Below are positions 1-5,920 of a DNA stretch of 9,654 bases, in pieces. A model generated the notes under the pieces. It was not told the DNA's origin, ran no database searches, and was given only the letters and a program-made list of their open reading frames with translations. The position numbers and the translations under genes are program-made. The DNA is from Spirochaetaceae bacterium UBA1306. Its GTDB lineage: Bacteria; Spirochaetota; Spirochaetia; Treponematales; Rectinemataceae. Position 1 is the stretch's first letter. Each line of letters begins with the position of its first letter. The DNA lies in assembly GCA_002307245.1 (NCBI GenBank), contig DBTW01000185.1:28278-37931 (forward strand), in the 5' to 3' direction.

Positions 1-584
1 ACTTTCCAGCACAGGCGCAGGGCGAGGAGGGCTTCGACGCCTGCGGCGAATGCGACGGCTCCGACGAGGGCGCTCTCCTTAGCCGTGGCGGCGGAAGCAT
101 CGACGCGGTAGGAGCAATACGCGAGCTCGGCATCCAGGCAGAGCCGCGCTCGAGCCGCCTTCCAATGCAGCTCGAGGAGCCTGGAGCCGATGCCGAAGCG
201 GCATAGCCAGGAGGCTGGCCGCGCGTTCAGGCGGGCTTCGGACTCGCCTTTGGCGGCCGGGGGAAGCGATAGCTCCCCGAAGGGGACTAGGGCGCCCGCG
301 AAGGCTCGCAGCCCCTCTCCCAAGCCGATGGCGAGGTCGAGGCGGAGACTCCCGCCGCCCAGGACCGAATCGTAGGCGGCGCTTCCGCGAAGGCTCGCCT
401 CGAAGGGCTGGGCCGAGAGGCCGAGGGACAGGCCCCCCGCGCAGCCCCGGATCGGCGCGTCTATGCCGAAGAGCGGCGCCGCGTAAAGCTCGACGAGGGG
501 CCGGGGCGCGGCCGCGGCCGTATTCCCGGCTGCCCAGGCGATGATGGCGATGGCTTGCAGAACTCGCTTGGTCGGATTGCCCAT
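1..584 (-). CDS. Secreted protein of unknown function, 3' end outside the window
   Basis: An open frame runs from the ATG at 584 to the left edge with no stop: 194 complete codons. A purine-rich GGGGAGG lies about 6 nt before the ATG and supports this start. The N-terminus looks like a Sec signal peptide: K6-R7, a hydrophobic core at about residues 9-19, then Ala-rich N21-TAAAA with likely cleavage near residue 26. The mature part has short alternating hydrophobic/polar stretches separated by Gly-rich turns (about residues 48-105 and 128-162), which would suit a small outer-membrane or periplasmic beta-rich protein, and several cysteines. I do not recognise the family. It starts 50 nt after the tsaD stop on the same strand and is probably the last visible gene of the sigma factor-deacetylase-tsaD unit. 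The frame, signal peptide and ribosome-binding site are seen directly; the beta-barrel idea is only an inference. Confidence 0.75.
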   Translation of the reverse strand, partial: MGNPTKRVLQAIAIIAWAAGNTAAAAPRPLVELYAAPLFGIDAPIRGCAGGLSLGLSAQPFEASLRGSAAYDSVLGGGSLRLDLAIGLGEGLRAFAGALVPFGELSLPPAAKGESEARLNARPASWLCRFGIGSRLLELHWKAARARLCLDAELAYCSYRVDASAATAKESALVGAVAFAAGVEALLALRLCWK

Positions 585-634
585 GTGGCCTCCCCTACCC
601 ATACGCGCGGGGGGAGGGGCGGTGATTGAAGGAT

Positions 635-1693
635 TTAGGCCTGCAATCGCCTGAAGATGGGCACTCGGGCCGATACCCCGCAGTCCAGGCCCGAGGACTC
701 TCCCCGTTCGAGGTACTTGCAGGCGATCCCGGCGACCATAGCCCCGTTGTCGCCGCAGAGGCGCAGGGGCGGGAAGCGCAGCTCGATGTCGCTATGGGCG
801 GCGAGGGAGCGCCTGAGGTAGGAGTTGGCGGCCACGCCGCCGCCGGCTACGACGCGGCGCAGGCCCGTGTCCTCGACGGCGCGGAGGAGCCTGGACACGA
901 GGAGGTCGATGGCCGCCTTTTGGAAGGAGGCGGCTATATTGGCCGGCGTGGACTCGGCTCCCGGCCGCCTGAACAGCTCGAGCTGGCGGACGCAGGCGGT
1001 CTTGAGCCCGGAGTAGGAGAGGTCGTAACGGTGCTCGCCCTTGTGGAGGTAAGGCACGGGGAAGGCGAAAGCCGTATCGTCGCCGCCCTGGGCCAGCTTG
1101 TCGATGGCCGCGCCGCCCGGATAGCCGAAGCCGTAGTGCTTGGACACCTTGTCGAATGCCTCGCCCACGGCATCATCGATCGTCGTGCCGAGGACCTCTA
1201 TTTCGTCGAAGTCCGAGACCTTGCAGATGATCGAGTGCCCGCCCGAGACGAGGAGGCCGATGAAGGGGTATTCCATCGGCGGCCCGGCCGTCGCAACATC
1301 CTCGGCGGGAGCGGCCGAGGGGCCGGCCTCGAGCCGGGAGGCGTAGAGGTGGGCGAGTATGTGATTCACGCCAACTAGGGGCTTGTCGATCGCCCAGGCG
1401 AAGCCCTTGGCGAAGCAGAGGCCGACGAGGAGCGACCCGATGAGGCCGGGCCTCGAGGTGGCGGCCACTCCGTCGATGTCACCGGGACCGAGCCGTGCCT
1501 CCGCGAGGGCTTGCTCCACGACTCCGTAGATCCACTCGCTATGCTTTCGGCTGGCTATCTCGGGGACGACGCCCTGATATTTCTCGTGGAAGGGTATTTG
1601 CGTGGCGACGACGTCGGACAGGATGCGTGAGCCATCCTCGACGACGGCCGCCGCGCATTCATCGCAGGAGGACTCAATCCCCAATACTCTCAT
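635..1693 (-). CDS. tsaD: tRNA N6-threonylcarbamoyladenosine transferase TsaD
   Basis: TsaD transfers the threonylcarbamoyl group from TC-AMP to A37 of ANN-decoding tRNAs, working in the cytoplasm with TsaB and TsaE. At 352 aa it has normal family length. Diagnostic motifs are the N-terminal GIESSCDE (residues 5-12), the metal-binding NHILAH (His111 and His115), the nucleotide-binding LVSGGHS (148-154), DDAVGEAFDK (173-182), the glycine loop AGGGVAAN (283-290) and CGDNGAMVA (313-321), whose Asp315 is a conserved metal ligand. The ATG at 1693 is right because the family motif begins within five residues. A Pro/Ala-rich stretch at about residues 120-141 is longer than in the E. coli protein and looks like a surface-loop insertion. 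The gene starts inside the 3' end of the upstream deacetylase (20-nt overlap), with GAGGA a few bases before the start, so translation is probably coupled. Confidence 0.97.
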   Translation of the reverse strand: MRVLGIESSCDECAAAVVEDGSRILSDVVATQIPFHEKYQGVVPEIASRKHSEWIYGVVEQALAEARLGPGDIDGVAATSRPGLIGSLLVGLCFAKGFAWAIDKPLVGVNHILAHLYASRLEAGPSAAPAEDVATAGPPMEYPFIGLLVSGGHSIICKVSDFDEIEVLGTTIDDAVGEAFDKVSKHYGFGYPGGAAIDKLAQGGDDTAFAFPVPYLHKGEHRYDLSYSGLKTACVRQLELFRRPGAESTPANIAASFQKAAIDLLVSRLLRAVEDTGLRRVVAGGGVAANSYLRRSLAAHSDIELRFPPLRLCGDNGAMVAGIACKYLERGESSGLDCGVSARVPIFRRLQA

Positions 1694-2861
1694 CGTCCTC
1701 AGAAGCCTCCGAGACCATGAAGTGGGAGATCGTGGACAAGGAATAACCCTCGGCTATGAGCTGGGGATAGAGATCGGTAAGGGTTTGGGCGAGCTCGGCA
1801 GACCAGACATGTCCGATCATGACGGCTGGCCGGCCCTTGATTGAGCGCTTTTTGCCGTCCTCGACGGCCCGAGTGATCGATGCCCGGTCGGGGCTGTTGT
1901 CGAGGAACACATCGCGCTCCCAGTAACGGATTCCCTCCCGGCGGGCAGCGACGGGAATCGCCGTTTCCGAGGTGGTGCGGGAGTCAAGATAGTAGATTCC
2001 CCGCCTTTTGGCAACCGCCGCGACCGTCTCCATCAGAGCGAGGTCGGCGCTAGCTGCCGATCCCATGTGGTTGTTGATGCCGACCGCCCCCGGTACCGTC
2101 GCGAGATTGGCCTCGACCAAGGAATCGACCTCAGCGGAGCTCATGCCGAGGGTAATGGCTCCGGGCCCGGGATTTTGGCCTCCTACGGCCTGCATGGGCT
2201 GGTGTAGAATGAGCTCTTTCCCTGCCGCCTTTATGGCCTTTGCGGCCTTTACACTGTTAGGTAACCCTGGAAGAACGGCCATCGTGAGGGGAAAGGGTAG
2301 TTCCAGGAAAGCTTCCAGCTCTTTCATGCTGTATCCGGCGTCATCGATGATGAAGATAAGCCGATGGCTCTTCGAGTTCTGGACTTGTCTTTTTAAGCCA
2401 AGCCCTGGTTTGGATCCCGTTTTAAGCGAAACTGTTTTGCGTGGAAGCTCGGCTTTTGGAGTTTTTATCGTTTTTTTGGTGTTCGAGCTTTGATCGACAG
2501 CTTTCGTCGAAAGGGCGGTAGCTGGGGGCTGGGGTTCCACTGCCGCGTTCGCCGGAACCGCGCTCGCTTGAGTTGGGCTCGCCGCCGGCTCTTGGGCTGC
2601 TGTATCTGGCAAGACGACATGCGACGGCACAGCGCTGACAGTCTCCGCCGTGACGGGTCGATCCGGACTTGCGGGACCTCGAAAATAGAGGCCGCCCAAG
2701 ACCGCGGCCAGGGCTATGGCAACTAAGGCCAGGCTTAGGTTTACAAAACTCCGAGTCTGCTCGGCCTTCGCCTTCGATCGCCCGCTTCGAGAGGACCGAT
2801 CTTTCGATCCCCTGGATTCGGTTGCTTTTCGGCTCGTGGGTCTTTTCGGAGTTGCTGGCAC
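1674..2861 (-). CDS. Divergent polysaccharide deacetylase (YibQ/DUF610 type), membrane-anchored
   Basis: A 395-aa protein with three parts. A basic Ser/Lys/Arg-rich cytoplasmic tail (1-38) is followed by one membrane segment (about 39-60), then a long low-complexity Ala/Pro/Thr/Lys linker (61-165), then a catalytic-like domain (about 167-385). The domain carries family hallmarks: IFIIDDAGY (169-177), TMAVLPG (193-199), LILHQPM (217-223), GINNHMGS (261-268), YLDSRTT (291-297), RDVFLDN (316-322) and IGHVW (349-353). It should therefore sit in the periplasm, tethered to the inner membrane; the substrate of this family is not settled. The family usually has HxPME; here it is HQPMQ, so one acidic residue is replaced. 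The start is GTG at 2861, with AAGG 5 nt upstream and an in-frame TAA just before it; no ATG is available nearby. The gene lies 62 nt after the sigma-factor stop and overlaps tsaD. The linker is visibly more AT-rich than its surroundings. Confidence 0.9.
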   Translation of the reverse strand: MPATPKRPTSRKATESRGSKDRSSRSGRSKAKAEQTRSFVNLSLALVAIALAAVLGGLYFRGPASPDRPVTAETVSAVPSHVVLPDTAAQEPAASPTQASAVPANAAVEPQPPATALSTKAVDQSSNTKKTIKTPKAELPRKTVSLKTGSKPGLGLKRQVQNSKSHRLIFIIDDAGYSMKELEAFLELPFPLTMAVLPGLPNSVKAAKAIKAAGKELILHQPMQAVGGQNPGPGAITLGMSSAEVDSLVEANLATVPGAVGINNHMGSAASADLALMETVAAVAKRRGIYYLDSRTTSETAIPVAARREGIRYWERDVFLDNSPDRASITRAVEDGKKRSIKGRPAVMIGHVWSAELAQTLTDLYPQLIAEGYSLSTISHFMVSEASEDDESIGD

Positions 2862-2862
2862 T

Positions 2863-2876
2863 ATACCTTAAGGTAT
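2863..2876 (-). promoter_or_regulatory. Perfect 14-bp palindrome over the deacetylase ribosome-binding site
   Basis: ATACCTTAAGGTAT is its own reverse complement and ends one base before the GTG start codon at 2861. The only Shine-Dalgarno-like bases for the deacetylase (AAGG) lie inside it. As RNA it could fold as a 5-bp stem with a UUAA loop that partly hides the ribosome-binding site; as DNA it is a symmetric protein-binding site candidate. The palindrome is seen directly; any regulatory role is inferred. Confidence 0.4.
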
Positions 2877-2923
2877 CGGCGCGAAAGGAACTGGATTAAG
2901 GCTCCTATTCGCGCAGGATCCGA

Positions 2924-3766
2924 TTATGAAACATAGGACAGGTCGACGGCGGGGGCGTTCTCCTTGAGTTTGCGAAGGGCTCTTTTTTCGATCTGACGGA
3001 CCGTTTCTGGGGATATCCCGAGCTCGGCCCCGATGCTCTTTAGGGTATGGCGCTCGCCGCCCAGGAACTCGAAGCGGTACATGAGTATCCGCCTCTCCTT
3101 TTCCACGAGGAGCCGGAGCAGGTCGAGGGTCTCCTCGCGCGCGCAGGACTTCATGAGCTCGCCGTCGGGGCTATAGCTGTAATCTTCATAGATATCCATG
3201 ATGGAGCCCGAGTCTTCTCCGCCTTCGGTCTCGAGGGATACGAGGGTGGCGGCCATACCGATGACGTCGGCTATCGCTTCCTCTGAGACATGGAGATCGG
3301 CCGCAATTTCGCTGGAGCTCGGTTCGCGCTGCAGGGTCTGGGTAAGTATGCTGTAGGTCCTCTGGATGCGCTTGAGGAGCTCTTCCTTGCGATGCGGGAG
3401 GCGAATGGCGCGGCGGCTGTTGACCAGGGCGCGGGTTATCGCTTGCTTGATCCACCAGCAGGCATAGGTGGAGAAGCGCACATTCCTGTTGCCATCGTAT
3501 TTCTCCGCGGCCTTGATGAGGCCCACATTCCCTTCCTGGATAAGGTCGAGGAGGGGCATGTCCGGAGTGACATAGCCGCGGGCGATTTTGACGACGAGCC
3601 TGAGGTTGGCTTCGATCAAGCGGCGCCTGGCTCCCTCGTCCCCGGCGAAGACAAGGGTTGATAGCTCCCTTTCCTCTTCCGCGGTCAGGAGGGGAATCCG
3701 TTTGATAGCGGAATAATAGCTGCGAAGGCTGTCGTCGGTACTCGTAGAATCGTTTATGGCTTTCAT
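2924..3766 (-). CDS. Sigma-70-family alternative sigma factor (RpoS/RpoD-like, no region 1.1)
   Basis: A 280-aa RNA polymerase sigma subunit that would direct core polymerase to a promoter subset. Domains in order: region 1.2 (about 12-40, with LRSYYSAIKRIPLLTAEEE), region 2 (about 46-117, with IEANLRLVVKIARGY, LLDLIQEGNVGLIKAAEKYD and FSTYACWWIKQAI, the core-binding and -10-recognition part), region 3 (about 125-200) and region 4 (about 210-268), whose helix-turn-helix SIGAELGISPETVRQIEKRA recognises -35 elements. There is no region 1.1, and the length is that of a group 2/3 alternative factor rather than the housekeeping RpoD; Borrelia RpoS is of similar size. The ATG at 3766 has TGGAG about 8 nt upstream. 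A near-consensus sigma-54 promoter lies immediately before it and a terminator further upstream insulates it. It heads the deacetylase-tsaD unit. I cannot decide from one sequence whether it is an RpoS orthologue. Confidence 0.93.
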   Translation of the reverse strand: MKAINDSTSTDDSLRSYYSAIKRIPLLTAEEERELSTLVFAGDEGARRRLIEANLRLVVKIARGYVTPDMPLLDLIQEGNVGLIKAAEKYDGNRNVRFSTYACWWIKQAITRALVNSRRAIRLPHRKEELLKRIQRTYSILTQTLQREPSSSEIAADLHVSEEAIADVIGMAATLVSLETEGGEDSGSIMDIYEDYSYSPDGELMKSCAREETLDLLRLLVEKERRILMYRFEFLGGERHTLKSIGAELGISPETVRQIEKRALRKLKENAPAVDLSYVS

Positions 3767-3788
3767 TTGTGGTCTCCACTTTTATATA

Positions 3789-3805
3789 TGCATTATCCGT
3801 GCCAA
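3789..3805 (-). promoter_or_regulatory. Putative sigma-54 (RpoN) -24/-12 promoter of the sigma-factor gene
   Basis: Read on the minus strand, TTGGCACGGATAATGCA matches the sigma-54 consensus YTGGCACGRNNNTTGCW at 13 of 14 specified positions; the one mismatch is A for the first T of TTGC. The invariant GG and GC are exactly 10 nt apart. Placing the GC at -13/-12 puts the transcription start near 3778, about 12 nt before the ATG at 3766 and just at the Shine-Dalgarno. A -10-like GATAAT overlaps the element, but no good -35 lies 16-18 nt before it. The match is seen directly; use by RpoN is inferred. Confidence 0.65.
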
Positions 3806-3855
3806 TTGAAAAATAAGCTTAGCTTTGATTTTAAATACTTGCTATATATGGGTAT
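3806..3855 (-). other. AT-rich leader between terminator and sigma-54 promoter
   Basis: This short stretch is strongly AT-rich in a GC-rich neighbourhood. It contains an inverted repeat, AAGCT-T-AGCTT at 3815-3825, about 10 bp upstream of the -24 element, and a TATATATG (3843-3850) repeated at 3783-3790. It could be a bendable or activator-binding region for the sigma-54 promoter. I recognise no specific regulator site and see no gene in it. Confidence 0.3.
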
Positions 3856-3888
3856 AAAAAATAAAGGCATCGAAGTAGCTTCGATGCC
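3856..3888 (-). terminator. Intrinsic terminator after the small peptide gene and M23 peptidase
   Basis: A perfect 10-bp stem, GGCATCGAAG paired with CTTCGATGCC, closes a 3-nt loop at 3866-3888. On the minus strand it is followed directly by a T-rich tract (TTTATTTTTT, 3865-3856), the classic Rho-independent arrangement. It lies 65 nt after the stop of the 42-codon gene and about 90 nt before the sigma-factor start, so it would stop readthrough from the M23 side. There is no T-run on the plus-strand side. Confidence 0.85.
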
Positions 3889-3952
3889 CTAGCCCAAACG
3901 TCTAATTAAACACACAAATAGCCCTCTAGGGCGTCTACGAAAGAATACTATT
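3889..3952. other. Untranslated spacer with short inverted repeats
   Basis: The spacer between the small peptide gene and its terminator holds GCCC-TCTA-GGGC at 3921-3932. An inverted repeat AGAATA-C-TATTCT (3942-3954) runs into the stop codon of the small gene. These may form weak hairpins in the 3' untranslated RNA or a symmetric binding site. No gene is apparent on either strand. Confidence 0.3.
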
Positions 3953-4081
3953 CTAGGGGATGAGGGAAGAATGGATTTCCGCCCGAACGCTTTGCGTCGT
4001 ATTAGGCGTGGCCGAAGGGTAATCTCTAATGAAGGTAAAGAGAGCAAGAAGAGCGGCTAGCAACACGACGAACTTTCTCAT
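3953..4081 (-). CDS. Small exported or membrane peptide, 42 aa, unknown function
   Basis: The minus strand has a 42-codon frame from ATG at 4081 to TAG at 3955-3953. A GGAG sits 6 nt before the ATG, ideal spacing; an in-frame ATG two codons earlier directly abuts the GGAG and is less likely. The peptide begins MRKFVVLLAALLALF: two basic residues, then an uninterrupted hydrophobic core to about residue 18, then a short polar tail (RDYPSATPN to HSSLIP) without cysteine. This is a signal peptide or single membrane anchor, with possible cleavage after the YPSA region, leaving about 20 residues. It starts 72 nt after the M23 peptidase stop with no terminator between, and a strong terminator follows it, so the two may share a transcript. 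I do not recognise it. The start signal, hydrophobic core and terminator support a real gene, but a chance frame cannot be excluded. Confidence 0.55.
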   Translation of the reverse strand: MRKFVVLLAALLALFTFIRDYPSATPNTTQSVRAEIHSSLIP

Positions 4082-4153
4082 GACCATCTCCGAAGTGGGA
4101 TTACAGTAGCTCCAAGCCCCGATTTTCCACAAGTATTTTGCTCAGAATTCCCT

Positions 4154-5332
4154 TTATTTCAGGTATTTTAGTGGGTTGAGCGCGAGACTTCTCATGAAGA
4201 GACCGAAGTGCAGGTGGGGGCCCGTGCTGTATCCGGTATTTCCCGATAGGCCGATTACGGCGCCTTGCTCCACTTTTTCCCCGACTTGGACCGACTTGGA
4301 GCTCAAGTGGCCATAGAGGCTCTGGTAGCCGCTTGCGTGGGTAAGGATGATATAATTTCCGTAATTAGCGTTATAACCGAGGTCCGATACAGTCCCGGCC
4401 ATCGTCGCCCTGACCGAAGTCCCTGTATCGACGACGATATCCACGCCTGCGTGGAAGCGGCGGACACCCGTGAAGGGATCGGGCCTATATCCGAAATACG
4501 AGGAAATGGGGCCCCGTAGAGGCCAGGCTGCCTTGGGCCCGAGGGCCGCCGTAACCGTCTTGGCGGGAAGCCGCGCCCCGGGGATGATCAGCGATTGGCC
4601 GGTTATCAACCTCGAGCTGCCGAGATCGTTCGCGTCGACGATCCGCGTAGTCTCCGTCTTGAAGCGCTTGGCTATGCCCGCGAGGTTGTCGCCCTTCCTA
4701 ACCTTATAGATTACCCCGTCGATATTGGGTATCCGCAGCTGGGTACCCGACTTAATCGCCTGGACGTTCTCGATGCCGTTGGCCGAGATGATCGTATCCA
4801 CGTTGCGGCCGAAGCGCTTGGCAATGGCAGCGAGGCTGTCGCCGGACCTTACTGTATACATCGAGAGCTCGAGGGTGACGGGCGCAGGCGGCAGGTCGAG
4901 ATCGCCCTGGTCCGCGTCGGCCTTCCCGTCGGCCAGCTCGGGGGAGATGTAGTCGAGCAGGAGATCCTGGGCCGAGTCCTCGGCCGGGAGGAGCGCTGCC
5001 TTCGGCATGGGGAAGGCAGGTCCCCGGGCTATGGCCGTAATGCCGATGCCGAGTCCTATCGCGAGGGCGGGGAGGACGGCGGCGCCGAGTGCCAGCTTGG
5101 CCTTCGGGAGTCCTTGGAGCCTCTTGCCCAGGGATCGAAGGCCGATGTGGAGACGGAGGCGCAGCCCGAGCCCGAGCCCCTCGCGCCTGCGCGGGGACTT
5201 GCCGATCCTGCGGGGCCCTAGGTCCACGAGGACCGGCCTCGAAGGCGCGGCCGCGGGACGCGCCGGGCGGTAGCGTAGGGCGCTCGAGGGCCTTCTTTTC
5301 CCTATTTTCTGGCTCGCTATGATGCTGTCCAT
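4154..5332 (-). CDS. Membrane-anchored M23 (LytM-type) peptidoglycan endopeptidase with two LysM domains
   Basis: A 392-aa cell-wall enzyme or amidase activator. A long Arg/Pro/Gly/Leu-rich cytoplasmic segment (1-77) precedes one membrane helix (about 78-101). A periplasmic linker leads to LysM1 (about 158-202, YTVRSGDSLAAIAKRF) and LysM2 (about 208-251, YKVRKGDNLAGIAKRF), both peptidoglycan-binding, then the M23 domain (about 265-392). The zinc ligands appear intact: His294 and Asp298 in HAGVDIV, and His375 in GPHLHFG; His342 (YGHLS) and His373 complete the catalytic site, so it is likely an active glycyl or cross-bridge endopeptidase rather than a degenerate LytM activator. The ATG at 5332 is the only start before an in-frame upstream stop, yet it has no clear Shine-Dalgarno. 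It diverges from lepB across 57 nt. The high Arg content of the tail is unusual and could bind membrane or nucleic acid. Confidence 0.93.
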   Translation of the reverse strand: MDSIIASQKIGKRRPSSALRYRPARPAAAPSRPVLVDLGPRRIGKSPRRREGLGLGLRLRLHIGLRSLGKRLQGLPKAKLALGAAVLPALAIGLGIGITAIARGPAFPMPKAALLPAEDSAQDLLLDYISPELADGKADADQGDLDLPPAPVTLELSMYTVRSGDSLAAIAKRFGRNVDTIISANGIENVQAIKSGTQLRIPNIDGVIYKVRKGDNLAGIAKRFKTETTRIVDANDLGSSRLITGQSLIIPGARLPAKTVTAALGPKAAWPLRGPISSYFGYRPDPFTGVRRFHAGVDIVVDTGTSVRATMAGTVSDLGYNANYGNYIILTHASGYQSLYGHLSSKSVQVGEKVEQGAVIGLSGNTGYSTGPHLHFGLFMRSLALNPLKYLK

Positions 5333-5350
5333 GGTTACGTACTTGTCTTA

Positions 5351-5379
5351 TCGACAATTCGGAAGCTCGACATTAATAT
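5351..5379 (+). promoter_or_regulatory. Possible sigma-70 promoter for lepB-PBP-Maf operon
   Basis: TCGACA at 5351-5356 (5 of 6 to TTGACA) and TAATAT at 5374-5379 (4 of 6 to TATAAT) are 17 nt apart and would start transcription about 3-5 nt before the lepB ATG, giving a nearly leaderless message. The region also has to hold the M23 peptidase promoter on the other strand, for which I see no convincing boxes. Weak evidence only. Confidence 0.3.
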
Positions 5380-5389
5380 CGGAACCTCG

Positions 5390-5920
5390 ATGAAAGCACG
5401 CAGCTTCCGCCCGGGCGCGGTCATCCTCGCCGCCATCCTCCTCGCGCTCGCCGCGAAGGCCTTCGTCATCGACGCGGCCGTCGTGGACGGGCCCTCTATG
5501 CGCCCGACCCTGGAGCCGGGGCGCCTGGTCTTCGTGCTGCGCTGCGCCTACGGCCTCCGCCTGCCCACGAGCTCCCGCGCCGGGGGGCGCTATCTCCTCC
5601 GCTGGGCCTCGCCCCGCCGCGGCGAGCTCGTCGCCGCCGCGAGCCCCCGCGACGGCCTCCCCGTCGTGAAGCGCGTAGCCGCCGCCGGGCCTTCCTCCCT
5701 CTCCTACGCCGCGGGCAGGCTCCTCGGCCCCGGCCTCGACGCCTCGATCTCTGCAGATCAGGCGAAAGCCTTGGGAAGCCCCTTCCTGCTGGTCGAGGAC
5801 AGCTTCTTCCTGTTGGGCGACAATCCGCGCGAGTCGAGCGACTCGCGCGATTACGGCCCCGTGCCGATTGAGGCCGTATGGGGGAGAGTGCTACTCTTCG
5901 GCGGTAGGGCCATAAGATGA
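5390..5920 (+). CDS. lepB: Signal peptidase I
   Basis: Type I signal peptidase, which removes signal peptides from exported proteins at the outer face of the inner membrane using a Ser-Lys dyad. The 176-aa protein has one N-terminal membrane anchor (about 9-28). The box B motif GPSMRPTLEPG (34-44) carries nucleophile Ser36, VVKRVAAAG (92-100) carries the general-base Lys94, and GDNPRESSDSRDYGPV (143-158) is the conserved box E. It is compact, lacking the large periplasmic insertion of the E. coli enzyme, and has a single anchor. Start: ATG at 5390 with a weak GGAA about 8 nt upstream. Its TGA overlaps the ATG of the downstream PBP gene (ATGA at 5917-5920). Placement as first gene of an envelope operon fits a housekeeping or operon-dedicated peptidase; other copies elsewhere in the genome cannot be judged. 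Confidence 0.95.
   Translation: MKARSFRPGAVILAAILLALAAKAFVIDAAVVDGPSMRPTLEPGRLVFVLRCAYGLRLPTSSRAGGRYLLRWASPRRGELVAAASPRDGLPVVKRVAAAGPSSLSYAAGRLLGPGLDASISADQAKALGSPFLLVEDSFFLLGDNPRESSDSRDYGPVPIEAVWGRVLLFGGRAIR

Noticed and set aside
626..1378. 250-codon plus-strand frame opposite tsaD
   Set aside because: It is a GC-driven shadow: no family motif or ribosome-binding site, and it lies entirely antisense to a highly conserved gene.
3186..3779. 197-codon minus-strand frame overlapping the sigma factor gene
   Set aside because: It is a shifted frame of the sigma-factor gene with Arg/Pro-rich sequence; the correct frame carries all sigma regions.
3793..3798. GATAAT as a sigma-70 -10 box for the sigma factor gene
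   Set aside because: No acceptable -35 hexamer lies 16-18 nt upstream, and the bases are part of the stronger sigma-54 element; kept only as an alternative.
3866..3888. Hairpin acting as a terminator on the plus strand too
   Set aside because: No T-run follows it on the plus strand and no plus-strand gene ends nearby, so only the minus-strand role is supported.
3960..4022. 20-codon plus-strand frame starting at 3960
   Set aside because: Too short, the purine stretch abuts the ATG, and it is antisense to the better-supported minus-strand peptide gene.
4029..4109. 26-codon plus-strand frame (MKVKRARRAASNTT...) in the intergenic gap
   Set aside because: It lies opposite the 42-codon peptide gene, has a poorly spaced Shine-Dalgarno and no terminator behind it on that strand.
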